DNA of 64,000 nucleotides from Romanomermis culicivorax (lineage: Eukaryota > Nematoda > Enoplea > Mermithida > Mermithidae): the NCBI GenBank assembly GCA_963922205.1, contig CAWUHX010000005.1:1178001-1242000 (forward strand). The letters run 5' to 3'. A program made the position numbers and the translations under genes. Positions 12,537-24,500 of the stretch are shown piece by piece. Numbering within the stretch: position 1 is the first letter of the stretch; the number at the start of each line of letters is the position of its first letter. The notes under the pieces are model-generated. The model ran no database searches. It was not told the origin of the DNA and saw only the letters and a program-made list of their open reading frames with translations.

Positions 12537-15500
12537 ATGCTTAACCATACAAGTAAGAATTTTAAGTTGGGCCAACTCATTCGCATTTATAGAGAAAAAA
12601 GGGTGGAAATTCCTGGAGAATTTCCTACAATTGATATGCTAAATCAAGTTGAAGAATTGTTACCGAGGTACTCATCAATCAGAGCTGCTTTGTACAGGTA
12701 TGGAATTCATTTCTTTTTCATAGAACATAGTTTCTGACAATATCTCGGCAATTCCAAGTGATGATCTGCTAAAATTGCCAACAAAGTTCCCTTAGATGAA
12801 AAACATTGTGACAGGCTAGTAGTATTTAATAATCTAAAGCATTTCCATTTTTCTCACAATTTTTCTACTATACTTTCCTGTACAAAAATTATGTACTTTG
12901 CTAGAATCACTACCTTTTAATGAACTGCTTTTTCATGCTAATTATCTCAATATTAATTTAGGTTATTAAATCGACAGTATATGGTGTGACAACAGTACGA
13001 AAAGTTTACATTAAGAGAGTCAATGTGGACAAAAAATTCATTTTCTTGAAACATTTCTTCACGGTTTCCCTTTCATTCTTCCCTCTTTTTCAGTTTCTTC
13101 ATTTCTATTCTTATCTTTTTGAATAATGCAGTCTTCCACTGATTTTCCATTTTATTTTCAAATTGTGTTGTTTCTGTTTGCTTCTCCATTTTTCTGTCCA
13201 TGCATTTCTTTTCTGGTTCATTTAATTGTTGGTCTTATTATCTTATACTCATTTTTCATTTCCCTTTTTTTCTGTTCTCATGTAAACTAGATAAACATTC
13301 TGATCCAGTTGGTATAGATCAGTTAGAGCCTTGGTATACCAGTTACATAGCCACATAATCAGTTGCACACTGGGAAAAACTGTTAAGCAACTGACTAAAC
13401 TTGTTAAACAAAAACTTGACATTTTCTTGTAGATAAATTTACAAAGTCATTATTGACGTCCGAAAAACTTAACATATTCCAGATTAATTTTCTTGCAAGA
13501 AGATCCTAAAACAGGTTCAATTTTTACTCTTAAGGTTCATTTTCAGATATGATGTACGCAAAAGTGTTATATAGAATATGTTCAATAATCGTTGACCTTG
13601 CTCAATTGGTCATCCTGAAAACATGCCTTGAATCTTCGTGCAACAGGGTGTTGCATACATGAATTGGAATATATGAAAATAGGTGAATTTTTAATCATGC
13701 TGTAGTTCAAGGTTTGTTCAATGACTGAACTTGTGATATAAACAATTTAACTGATTTTCAGTAGCAAAATCCAGAAACTGTATAATTTCGACATGATCTG
13801 TTAATATCATAAGTGCATGGTTGGTAGTAATGTTCCTTGAATATTTTTTGATATCCCGATATCAAGGTCTTTTGATCAAATATCCAGACATCCAGTTAGC
13901 TGGATATCACCTTCCGAAATGTTTTTTGATGTCATAACTGTTGATGCTTGAGCCAAATTCGAATTAAAAATAATCACTGTGCCTAAAATCTTGACGACCG
14001 ATTTTTTGCCACATTTGTGGAAAAAGCACAGATCTCAAAAAAAGCTAAAAAAACTACAAGTGTAAATAAGGAGAATTTATGTCTGTGTTTAGTACAGTCA
14101 ATCGATTTTATCACAACATGGCACCAGTCATAACTTACCATAGTGTAATTTATTTTGGCGCCAATGCCATAAAATTTCAAAATTGATTACGATTAAAAAA
14201 GGAAAATAAAATAATTGCACAAAGTTTGCAAAAATCTGCTAATGTAAAAAAGAGTGGATTATACAGGAATTTTATATAATTTGATGAACTAACATGAAAT
14301 CATGGATCTTTTTGTTCATCTCAGTTTGTTAGACAAATTTCGAGTAAAATTCAAGAATCATAGGAGACAAGTAATAGGAAATTATTTCAAAATCTCTATG
14401 TTACATTAGAGTTACAGCAGAGACCCCAATATTTCAGGCTCACTGCAAAGCAGCTCTTACGAATCAATGATCTCACAGACCTTCCCTGAGAATATCAGCT
14501 AACCATTCATGGATGAGAAGCATTTTATGGAACCAGCCAGAAATTTATGAGAACGAAAATTTTCTGCTCCATAATAACAATGGTTTGTTGCTTTTCGGGT
14601 CAAATTTGGATCTGGCCATGTCACATGAGTCTGAGTTTGGGATCTGCGATTGAACCTTGGAAATGTGCTTCATAGAATTCTCTCAAATTTACACAATCCA
14701 GGGATTTCAGAATGGTATAGGTAAATAAATTGCACTGAAGCATAAGTCTGCTAGCTGAAACTAAATTATGCAATCCATGCAATAGTCAAAGAAATCTATA
14801 TTTTGTTTTTTTTCGATAGGTGTACCATGTTGGCATGCTTTATTGCCTGATCCTCATTGACAGACATATGGACACATATTTTGAGAAATAAACAGTGCTA
14901 TTGTCAATGCTCATGGTAACCTTGGTTGTGTTCACTCAATTCCGTTTGGTTTTGAAATGGCAGCTCACCAAGCTGCTCAAGATGAGCTGCCAGGTGTAAT
15001 AACCTGTGGCTGCACAATTCATTTTGGACAAGCATTGATCTGCAATGTGCAGTGATTGGGGCTTATGATGGATCATGAAGATCTAGATGGGCAAGTAAAC
15101 AACTGGGTCAAACTATTGAAAGTGATGTGTTTGTTGCCAATTGATTTAGTTATCCCAACTTGGTGAAATTGGTTAGGAATGCCACCACAAGTCCGAAATT
15201 TATTACAACAAAAATTGAACGATTTTGCAACTTATTTTGAAGTTAGTTAGTCATTTTTGGATTGTAGAAACAATTTTATGATAACCTATGAAGCAGACTG
15301 AAACCAAATTTTCAACCTTAAAGCTTAGTTAACTCAACGAAAATTTGGGAATATATGCTACTGACTATGTCAATTATGGACACACGTGATTTGACCCAGC
15401 AGACTCAATATTTGGAGAGCTCTGTAGGATTAAACCAATGTGCATACTGTATAAGAGCATCACCCCAGAGAACTTTAAGCTCAGCAAAACTTTCTGAGAT

Positions 15501-16058
15501 TACTCTGTGGACATTGGAAAGGGGGATACCTAACATAAGGTGGTTGACTTGACAGCCTACGCAAGGAGTATACCACTATGTTATACTGCAGTTCAGCATG
15601 AAACCAGATAAAAACCAATTTCTTAATCTAAGAGTAAAGGTAGCTTTGGCAGTACCCTATAGACCATGTCCATTCTTGGGATATCTGTTATGAGACAGTA
15701 AACCTAATACTCATGGATCTGGGGTCTATTTAAGGAATAAACCAATACAAATATATATACTAAACCCTGAGGAATCAAATTTTTGACCTTGGGATTGTGG
15801 TACAGCTCCCTTGTGTTTTCTGAAATGCATGTTCTCTCATAGGAAACGCGGTTACATGGTCACTGGCAAGTGAGCAGCTGGAATCACTTTATAAATGAGT
15901 GGAGAGAAGCACCATTTATTGGTTTGCCTGGTCCGTGCACAACAAATTATGCAGATGGATGGCATAGTCGCCTTAATCATGATTTTGGTCATGCCTGCCC
16001 TCGACTGAATACATTTCTTGATTGGCTTCAGCAGACAGACCATGATAACCAAGTTTGA
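12537..16058 (+). pseudogene. second MULE-type transposase gene, multi-exon, decayed
   Basis: Separate plus-strand pieces follow the order of a MULE transposase. The piece at 12537-12698 (FPTIDMLNQVEELLPRYSS) ends at a plausible donor (TACAG|GTATGG). A piece at about 12740-12850 contains SAIPSDDLLKLPTKFP and, after a frame change, RLVVFNNLKHFHF. A piece from 14820, after a good acceptor (TTTCGATAG|G), encodes VPCWHALLPDP, then FGFEMAAHQAAQDELPG where MULEs have DFE, then GCTIHFGQAL and a trailing helical part to about 15180. The C-terminal piece at 15870-16058 reads WNHFINEWREAP, then CTTNYADGWHSRLNH and a P-x-L-x-x-F end. Stops and frameshifts occur in most pieces and the first catalytic DGTF region was not found. 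The space between about 12900 and 14815 holds no recognised coding sequence. Confidence 0.66.
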
Positions 16059-16480
16059 ATCAGACAATTATTGCAAGGTGGAAGGCCCAGACAAAGGGAG
16101 CCCTGATATGATCAAGTAAATGCCTACATTTCTGGTGCCAAACATGATGTTCTTTGATGTCATGCTGATCAAGGTAATGCTGAGAATTTTGCTGTTCTTT
16201 TGTTTGAAACTGAGCCTTAATTACAAATAAATGATAAATGAATAAATAATATATGTAAATTTAAAAAAACAGTATGTTAAAAAAAATTAAAAAATAAAAA
16301 AATAAAATCTCACATTTTAGTAGTTCAGCAAAGTTGAAAACAAGATCTTTATAATTAATTTTCCGACAATAATTCAAAATTCAAAGACATTCAAACCAAT
16401 TTTTATCACTGCTATATTTTTAAGAAATTGTACATTTTGCAATCTTCTCAGAGAAGGCAATGATAGGGCATCAATGTCAT

Positions 16481-16645
16481 ATGGGCACCAAAGTGAGATG
16501 GGCGCAAAGTGAGACAGGCGTCAATGTGAGATGGGTGCTAAAGTAAGAGAATTGTCTCACTTTGGTGCCTACAACATTGGATGCCAAAGTGAGAGTGGCT
16601 CTAAGTGAGATGGGCATCTAAGTGAGACAGGTGCCAAAGTTAGAC
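16481..16645. repeat. 16-18 bp minisatellite with an inverted unit
   Basis: Imperfect tandem units of the type GGGCACCAAAGTGAGAT repeat about nine times. One unit in the middle (CTCACTTTGGTGCC, about 16556) is in the opposite orientation, so the array can fold back on itself. Confidence 0.85.
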
Positions 16646-16979
16646 TGTACTCTTTGATGACTTTTGTGTGGCTGTGTTGTTCAATATGCAGATAAGCATC
16701 CCAGTTAGTGTGCTTTTATTGACCTATATATTAATTATGGTGACTAAAGCTCTGTTGAAATATTTCACTAGTCTGTCTACCTTCAAGCAAAAGTGACTTT
16801 ATTCTCAGTCACTTTATTCCTGGGATAACACATAGGACTACACCAAAGATCCCACCTCCAGTCACCCTGTTACAGGTGGTGTCTAAGTCCGAACTGCAAG
16901 CAGCCGGAACAGGTCTACTATATGAGATGATAATCTAATCATCACGGACCACTAAGCTTGAGATGTTGTGATCCACTGT

Positions 16980-17810
16980 CCCTAATCTTTCCAGCCTCAG
17001 CCAGTCTTTTTGGAAAAGTGAGCTTTGATTATGTGCGAGGATCCTATGGCTGTGCTGCCTAACATTCTGTCGATGTCTGCCTCAGCTTCTTTGACACTAG
17101 AGCCAAGGGATCTGAGGGCTGTCATCATGTTCATGCTAATTTCTCCACAACTCCCTACCACTATGCTTGTGGTGTGAACATGGTAGTTGAGATCTGCACC
17201 CATTTCTCCAGCTAAGTTATCTCCAGGGGGAAAACTCCTTTCCTCCAATGGGTGCCCTTCGTCGAGCATCGAGTTTACCGCATACTTTGCAACTTTGCGG
17301 AGTTCCTGTACCTCGATATTGGCATGGCATGACACTGCAATTTCGATTATCTGTACACTTCGCTCCACATGATTGATCACTACCATGTCAGGTCTGTTGT
17401 GCCTCACTTTGTGTGTGGTGACTATCTGGTGGTTCCAGTATAATTCTATGTCCTTCTATCTCCTGTTTGTAATGACAGGTTTCAAACCCATACCTGACAC
17501 ACAGGCGGTAGTACAGGTTTCTAGCCACATGGTTGTGGGGCTTGACCATCAGGTTCGTTCTCCAGTATGGGCAGACTGACAAAACATGCTGTGCATTTTC
17601 TTTGTCCGATTGACACCATCTGCAAACCTGGTCCAGGTTGCTTCTATTGGCAGGTCCACTCTTCAGCAGTAGTTGCCCTTCCTCTGACAGGTAGGCCGTG
17701 ATGGTCCGTGTTCCATCATTTTCTCTCTCTTCAACAACAACAAGACACACACAGTCACAATTTTTATTGTATAAACTAACAATAAAACAAAGAAAACTTT
17801 GAAGGAGCAC
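16980..17810 (-). pseudogene. LINE with restriction-like endonuclease: 3' (C-terminal) fragment
   Basis: Two overlapping minus-strand frames (17388-17810 and 16997-17407) give the C-terminal end of a non-LTR retrotransposon polyprotein of the group with a restriction-like endonuclease (R2/R4/NeSL-like). Visible are a zinc motif CRWCQSDKENAQHVLSVC (about 17590-17640), the HNHVARNLYYRLCVRYG stretch, and a PD-(D/E)xK-type nuclease core: NRPDMVVINH, IIEIAVSCHANIEV, then a Lys in LRKVAKYA. The protein changes frame once near 17400. No reverse transcriptase motif is seen upstream, so this is a 5'-truncated copy, as expected from incomplete reverse transcription. Its 3' UTR probably runs toward about 16700. 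The clade within the RLE group is not certain. Confidence 0.72.
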
Positions 17811-18460
17811 TCACGTGCTCCTTCGATCTCCCCGATGTTTCGGCTTTTTCGACCTCTCCACTGCCCTGTTATCTTCGGCACCCAGCCCCACGACTTGATC
17901 GTCCCCGACCGTGGACAACGCCATGGAGGCGCACGGCTCGTCTCTTGCCCCGTTTGGCCCCGGGCCAACTCCGGCCGTCATCGCGGCCTTGACCTGCTCG
18001 GCGATCCACGCTTGCAGCGCGGGATTGTCCTGTACTCCTGCACCGGCGTTGGCCATCATCGCGGCCTTGACCTGCTCGGCGATCCACGCTCGCAGCGCAG
18101 GATCATCCCGCACTCCTGCGCCGGCGTTGCCGGGGTTGTCCGCCTTTTGGCTTCACTGGGCCCTCTGGGCTCCGCGCCTAAAACATCCACCTTTTTACAA
18201 CCCCAGTCTAACACCAACACATCTCTTGCACTTACACTCGCCCAATTTGCTGCTCCATTAAACTTAGGTCGTACAACCAGTTCACGCTCCCCATGGAGAA
18301 AATCTCCGTAAATCTCTGATGGGACATGGTCCCTCGGGCTCCACTTGGCCGTTTGGCTGGAACAGTTCTTACATCAGTTTGCTCAGGCAAAATGGGATAA
18401 AACAACATACATGTCCTCATCTTGCCGCCACCACGTTGCTGTTCATGATCACGATCCATA
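17811..18460 (-). pseudogene. GC-rich frame with two 78-bp repeats, gag/ORF1-like
   Basis: A strongly GC-rich island in AT-rich DNA. Minus-strand frames run from MDRDHEQQRGGGKMRT (about 18458) to AVERSKKPKHRGDRRST (17811), with at least one break. Two tandem 78-bp units (17974-18051 and 18052-18129) encode AGAGVRDDPALRAWIAEQVK and a near copy. The alanine-rich amphipathic repeats and basic end resemble a nucleic-acid-packaging ORF1 or gag product, but I recognise no family. It lies directly upstream, in the same orientation, of the RLE LINE fragment and may be part of it or a separate insertion. Confidence 0.4.
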
Positions 18461-18499
18461 ATAATATAAATTATTATTAAAAAAATAAATCTTTCACGA

Positions 18500-18898
18500 T
18501 CTAAACAAACAAACACATTGGTATTAGCAATCTGATGTCTTACATCTCTATACTAGCTCTTTCTATGCTAGTCGATTCTATCTTACAAGTGGAAAATGGC
18601 ATACCAAAATACGCTATTCTCTACTTGTCTGAGCTTTGCTTGTACACAGTAGTTCCATCGTCCTCGCAGAGGCAGCGAGGGCACTGGCTCTACCGGGCTA
18701 CAAGCTCAGCTCGGTGGTTCGCGTTCAGCCTATCAGCTATCCCTCTGATTGTTACTGGTATGGTGGATCTTAAACACACTCCTAAAACAAGATGAATTAC
18801 CAGAAATGGAAGCAGATGGGTCAAGAGAGGCAAATAATCACCTAGACCTCTTAGATAAAAATACAGTAACCTTTGCTTCTGCTAGAGCACACACATAT
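18500..18898. other. no gene recognised
   Basis: Moderately GC-rich sequence between the ORF1-like island and the duplicated block. Nothing was recognised in it. Confidence 0.4.
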
Positions 18899-20346
18899 GG
18901 ATTCACTACAAAGATTCCAAACCCCGGGTCCTCGGATTGGCAGTCAGAGATACTGCCACTCAGCCATGGGATCTTGAAATTGATAGTTAATATATTGTAT
19001 GGATAGAAAAATGCAATTGATGATAACGAAGTGTTTTCGTCACATTTCCAGTTTTTTCTCTGAATTTTTCTTTTTTTTACATAATTTTCTGTCTTTGATG
19101 CTTTTTCTATTTTTGTATATCTGTTTTCTGTATTGTCATCTCCATATTCTATATTTTCTTTTCAGTTTTTTTGTGTTTCTATTCTATAGGCATTTTAAGA
19201 AATATGTCTCTCTTTTTTTTGTACTCTCCTTCCTTTATCATTTCCTTATTTTTTGCTGTTTATGTTTCACACACTCCTTTCTACCTGGTTTGTGGTTTCA
19301 TAATAACATAAAACCATTCTGGGTTCAACTGCAGAGAAACCGATTAATGGGGACATGTAAATAATAATAGTAGGAAATAAATTTGGGGGAAAAATATACT
19401 GCAGTGGACTGGATGATTGAAGAATGAAGGGACATAATATTTTCCACTTCTCAAACATTAACTAGACTTTCTAAAAATAAAGCACAGAAGGGAGTCCTGT
19501 GAAATGTACACACCCATGACATGGAATAATAAGTTGCTTATTGACAAGTATGTATTGGTAGAAGATGTGCCTGCCTGTGTGCATGTGAAAGAACATTGCA
19601 ACACCTAATGATGTATAATGGACTTGTTTTTCTTATCAGCCAGCCTCTGTGGATAGAAGACATGTTCATGAACATTGACTTATTGAAGAGAAAAGTAACA
19701 ACACATAATGGCAAGCCTGTGCATGTAGAAAATGTGCAGGATTCTTGGTTCTGTGAAATGTACCCACCCAAAAAATTGAATAAAGAGTTGCTTATTGGCA
19801 AGTATGTATTGGTAGAAGACCTGCATGCTGTGTGTGTGCAAAAGAACATTGCAACAGGTAATGATGTATAATGGACATATTTTTCTTATCAGGGAGCCTC
19901 TATGGATAGAAGACGTGCTCTTGAACATTGATTAATTAAAAAAGAAAAGTGGCAATACCTAATGACAAAGTTAAAAAAAGAATTGTCCGCATGTGATATG
20001 CATTGAGAAATCAAATAAAAATGCAAGAACATTGATCACAAAACATTTGCTCAAAATTTTTTACTGTTCTAAATTTGATTAATTCTATTAATAAAAAAGT
20101 TTCCTTTTTTTTCCCACTATGGAAGATTATAATTCCGATTAATCTTATTCAAATAGTATTGATGACACCTTTATGGAGTGGATTTTGAATCCTGAAATCG
20201 AGATGTGTGCCCCGCATGATCAAGCTGAAAATGAAGGGAGTACAGAATCATCAAAGATGGCCTCTATCCAATATTGAAGTTCTAGTGGAAACTCCTAGAC
20301 ATACATTAATAGACAATGACCAGCCCCATGATCAAATAGAAGAATG
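18899..20346 (+). repeat. 1.4-kb duplicated block, copy B (carries Merlin)
   Basis: Copy of 7767-9161; the rest of the block resumes at 22367 and stops near 22411. It contains the tRNA-like head (18899-18972), the pyrimidine tract, the tandem modules and the acidic start of the polymerase relic, here with an extra stop (MEDYNSD then TAA at about 20140). Differences from copy A are point changes plus an extra stretch of about 57 bases near 19348-19404. Confidence 0.92.
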
Positions 20347-20712
20347 GGCACTTGTTCACTTTAGGTGGTACATTTTCAAAAAAAAAATTTTTCCAAAATT
20401 TTCGAAAAATTGAGTGGATTATTACTAAATCGAGCATGCTGATTACGAATATGATGATTATTCCGATGGTCACTCAACGCAATGACCACTGCGGAGGTTA
20501 AAGGTCAAAACTTTTTTTTTGTAATTTTCAGCAAATTTTTAGTATACTTACTAAATTGAGCGTGTAGATGGCGAATATAATGATTATTTCGATGGTCACT
20601 CGATGGAATAACTACTACAGAGGTCAAAGGTTCAGTTTTTTGTAATTTTCAGCAAATGTTCAGTCTTACTAAGCTGAGCATGGTGATTACGAATAAGGTG
20701 TTTATTCCGATG
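20347..20712 (+). repeat. Merlin left terminal inverted repeat with internal tandem units
   Basis: About 366 bp that match the reverse complement of 21997-22358 nearly base for base. Inside are two and a half tandem units beginning ACTAAAT/ACTAAGC at 20424, 20550 and 20668 (126, 118 and at least 45 bp). Each carries a TGA/GTGATTACGAATA-like and a GATGGTCACTC-like stretch. The repeated motifs are candidates for multiple transposase-binding sites. Confidence 0.92.
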
Positions 20713-20885
20713 ATCACATCACGGGAGTCCATTCCCTCCATGCTAGTGATCATAAAAGGAAACCTGCTTACATTTTTATTGATGTGAATGCAACATTACA
20801 AAAAAATGCAGTGAGTTTACACAAAAGTTGCAGTGTTTATTTTTTTGTTTTCTTGCACTTTTCTGTGGAATTTTAATGTTAAAAT

Positions 20886-21818
20886 ATGGCACAAAACTTT
20901 GCCGATTTGCGTGAATTTCGTTTAAAAAATCTTTTTTTCATCTGCCAGTCAACCCGTTCAGCGATCGACTGGTCGTTTGATCAAGGTTCATTGAAAAGAG
21001 AGCGTTATTGCCAAAATGGACGTTGTGTGGGCGGCGGCAATTGTATGAGGTTAGAGGACAGAAATACGACTGATGGAGTGATTTGGCGTTGTCCTGTACG
21101 CATTTGCCGAAAAACTGTTTCTATAAGGAAAGATTCATATTTTTCTCATAGCCACCTTGGTATCGATACCGTCATTCAATTAGCATATATGTGGGCTTTT
21201 GAAATTGATAAGCAGAATTTTTTGATGCGCGAGTTAGAAATTGGTAGTCGTCAAACAATTGTTGATTGGAAGCAATTTTGCCGTGATATTTGCCATGAAT
21301 ATTTTATCATGTACCCTATCCAAATTGGTGGGCCGGGTCATACAGTTGAGATAGATGAGTCGTGTTTTGTGGGAAGAAAATATGAACGTGGTCATTTGGT
21401 CAAAGAACAGTGGGTTTTTGCTGGCTATGACGTAGAAACTAAAGAAAGCTTTATGGTACCAGTTGCACGCAGAAATGCAGCCACCCTGTTGCCTCTTATT
21501 CAGCAGTATATTAGACCTGGAACCACGATTATTTCAGACATGTGGGGTGCCTATAATACAGTGGCGAATTTAGGTTATCAGCATTTGACCATTAATCACT
21601 CAATTAATTTTGTTGATCCTTTAACAGGGGCGACAACTAATCATGTCGAATCCGTTTGGCAAAAAGCTAAAACAAAGAATAAGGTTAGGTTTGGTACACA
21701 CTGTACCATGATAGAAAATTATATGGCGGAGTTCCTTTGGCGCCAGAGATTTGGTGATAATCCGTTTCATAATTTTGTTGATCATGTTCGTCAAGTTTAT
21801 CCAAATGCTGCAAATTAG
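20886..21818 (+). CDS. Merlin transposase (IS1595/ISXO2-like DDE), intact
   Basis: A 310-residue uninterrupted frame encoding a DDE transposase of the IS1595-like (ISXO2) group, called Merlin in eukaryotes; it would cut and rejoin the element ends. Cysteines at about 42, 47, 53, 69 and 74 form a zinc-ribbon-like N-terminal region. A helical segment about 90-135 precedes the catalytic domain. The catalytic triad is visible as D157 (VEIDES), D218 (IISDMWGAY) and E255 (NHVESVW), with the typical GYDVETKESF strand between. Length is normal for the family and no intron is needed. The start at 20886 is the first ATG before the conserved region. An AATAAA lies at about 21843, shortly after the stop, and could serve polyadenylation. 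It is the only clearly intact transposase in the window. Confidence 0.95.
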   Translation: MAQNFADLREFRLKNLFFICQSTRSAIDWSFDQGSLKRERYCQNGRCVGGGNCMRLEDRNTTDGVIWRCPVRICRKTVSIRKDSYFSHSHLGIDTVIQLAYMWAFEIDKQNFLMRELEIGSRQTIVDWKQFCRDICHEYFIMYPIQIGGPGHTVEIDESCFVGRKYERGHLVKEQWVFAGYDVETKESFMVPVARRNAATLLPLIQQYIRPGTTIISDMWGAYNTVANLGYQHLTINHSINFVDPLTGATTNHVESVWQKAKTKNKVRFGTHCTMIENYMAEFLWRQRFGDNPFHNFVDHVRQVYPNAAN

Positions 21819-21996
21819 TGATATAATGTGAAATTGTTTGCTAATAAAAAAGAGTCATGTTGCATGCAACAATGTTATCTTTGCAATAAGTCGTGATCAA
21901 AAACAACCAACAAAAGAATTGGTGACCTCTGAGTTCTGACTGACCATTTCGGACCTTCATATAGTGTTTGCGGGACTAATTGGCCATCGAGTATCA

Positions 21997-22358
21997 AAAT
22001 AAACACCATATTCGTAATCAGCATGCTCAGCTTAGTAAGACTTGAACATTTGCTGAAAATTACAAAAAAATGAACCTTTGACCTCTGTAGTAGTTATTCC
22101 ATCGAGTGACCATCGAAATAATCATTATATTCGCCATCTACACGCTCAATTTAGTAAGTATACTAAAAATTTGCTGAAAATTACAAAAAAAAAATTTTGA
22201 CCTTTAACCTCCGCAGTGGTCATTGCGTTGAGTGACCATCGGAATAATCATCATATTCGTAATCAGCATGCTCGATTTAGTAATAATCCACTAAATTTTT
22301 CGAAAATTTTGGAAAAAATTTTTTTTTGAAAATGTACCACCTAAAGTGAACAAGTGCC
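21997..22358 (-). repeat. Merlin right terminal inverted repeat
   Basis: Inverted copy of the left repeat, with the same internal tandem units in reverse order and only scattered differences. It ends GAACAAGTGCC next to the right target duplication. Confidence 0.92.
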
Positions 22359-22410
22359 GAAGAATGTTCTCAATCAGGTTAAGAAATACTTATAATATTG
22401 TTTTCATTTT

Positions 22411-24500
22411 TCTGACAGTTGACCCTAGAATGTTTTCTCCACAGAACATGTGGGCTGGAGGTCAGTTATTGGGATGCTGACTCTCAAAATCTTGAACTCC
22501 TGATTGGTGAGGTTGAGCAATGATGAGCTGCATTTATTCCCTCTAGGCCATCCTGGTTATGAATGACAATGCCAACTAAGCAAAACACTTTCAATCTAAT
22601 TTAACAAGAATATTATTTTGGGGACTTTTTATGAGAACTCCACACATCACACAAACTTCAAACTGGGGTAAAAGATATGTGAAGAAGGTTTTGTAGATAT
22701 GATAGCTGCAGGAGTCTCCAATTGAAATTCTAGCAGATAACTCTTCATAATCATCTTTTGCTCTGCATGGAAAACTCACATCCTAAATGTACTCATCTAT
22801 CAAGTATGTTGAAAAAGGTATTTTGCTTATCTCCTCTCTTAACAAGTGATGATCAGCCATCTTGAACTAAGTGATGTGATCATTTTACTGTACGATTAAT
22901 TTTCAGTCAAATAATTTTGCTCTTGACATGATGGTTTGCATGGTGAATGAATTCAAAGCTCTGTTGTTTCCTCCTCAATTAAGATTAAGCTTCTTCCTCT
23001 CGATCTTAAGAGTGATTGGAAGAATGGTATGAATATGATTATAAGGCAAAAGTAACAGGCTGATCTGCTGCACACTCCTCTGGCTTCAAAGGTTGTTGTG
23101 AGAAAGAAATGTTTTCCAGGCTAAATGATGAAGTTTGTATTGCTCGACAGTTTTGCTACCTCTTGGTATTTCTACTTGGGGGGCTGAATTTGTAGCAGCA
23201 ATCTTCATTATCCATATTGAGCACATCAATCCCCAGCATTTCTAGCTCTTGATATGAAATGGAGTTCAAGAGATAAAGAGAGTTAAAATATTTATCTTTA
23301 TGGTTATTATTGTCAATATGTCTGTCAATCTTATTTGTGATAACAGCTGTGAAATGGCCTCCATTTCAGAAACTTGAAATAATGGGTTGACATTTAAAAT
23401 TGCTCACAATTGAACAGATTAACTGCTTCAAGAAATAAATATTTGTCCCAAACCATGCATCAATGTACAAATCTAAAATTCTGAAGTAGGAGGGCCAGTT
23501 GCTCAAATTGAGGATATAGTATTTGGATGAAAACAAAGAGAAATCTGAAAATCAATAAACCTTTGGAAATTCTGCAAGAGTTTGCATCCAAACATTGACA
23601 TTTTGACATTAAACTATTCTTATCCCTTGAGGTAATAAATAGTGCATTTTTTCATAAAAATTTTCCATGATAGTTGAGCACTGAACAGATTATGCCTGCT
23701 TTACTTTATCAATAAAATTTTACATTCTCAACATGAAAAATAAAGTTCAAATATTAATATTCGAAAAATTGATCTTCCAATGTGAGTATCCTCTTTTTGG
23801 TGGATAATTAGGGAACATTTTGCATGTTTAACATTATTTTTCCTTATCTTCTAAAGATTTGTTACATCCTCAGCATTTTCCACCTGATATTTCTCACCAG
23901 AGATATTGAATTCTTCCAACAACTTGTCTTTAAACACATTTGGAACAGAGATTGTTTGCACATGATAACATTAAAGTTGGTAAAGAATTGAAAAATTAAA
24001 AAAATCCAGAAAAACGTGTTAAAAACATATTTCAATGAAACCTCTATTCAAAATGGACTAAATTTACAGCTGTGTCGACCAAATTTCATAACTCACATTA
24101 AAGAATTGGCCAGGTGCAAAAAAACTGCTGACAGAGCAGAAAAATTCTGCAACAAGAAGGGGGAATATGATTTTCTCAATCCAGAATACATTACATGACT
24201 GAGAAATGTCAATGTTTTCGATGCAGTTCAAAAATGTGAAATAATGCATCCTAAAATATCTTTCTAGGATGTCTAGGTAAAAAGATACAACACTTCAAAC
24301 AGAAGTATATATTTTATTGGACAAGTATCCACAAATGAGTGACGTTTACAGTTTAAATTTTGGATTTCACAGACTGAGGCAGCACTTCATTCTGGAATTC
24401 ACAATCTAATGAGACATGGGCTAACAAAATGAAAAAATGAATTGTAGCTAAAATGCAGAAATAATGTTTGAAGATCAAGGATAAAACCAATACTTTCAAA
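22411..24500 (+). repeat. long dispersed repeat R1, copy 1
   Basis: Begins at TCTGACAGTTGACCCTAGAAT. Its content recurs in reverse at 32885-35300 and, for the first 830 bp or so, in forward orientation at 35816-36640. Markers include GGCCATCCTGGTTAT (about 22548), TTCCTCCTCAAT (about 22967) and ATACAACACTTCAAACAGAA (about 24286). No open frame of note is shared by all copies. The family is unknown; it may be a non-coding transposon body. Confidence 0.8.

Larger units (their letters stand above)
20347..22358 (+). mobile_element. complete Merlin DNA transposon, 2012 bp
   Basis: The element has long terminal inverted repeats starting GGCACTTGTTCACTTTAGG and ending with the exact reverse complement. 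It is flanked by an 8-bp target duplication GAAGAATG (20339-20346 and 22359-22366), the size expected for Merlin. It contains one intronless transposase gene in the same orientation as copy B. Removing the element and one target copy gives the sequence found at 9107-9207, which proves the borders. Intact ends, a perfect target duplication and an open transposase frame suggest a young, possibly active insertion. Confidence 0.96.

Noticed and set aside
20886..21818. Bacterial contamination, because the transposase is IS1595-like
   Set aside because: Long inverted repeats, AT-rich context, an 8-bp duplication and an empty site in the neighbouring duplicate show it is integrated in this genome as a Merlin element.
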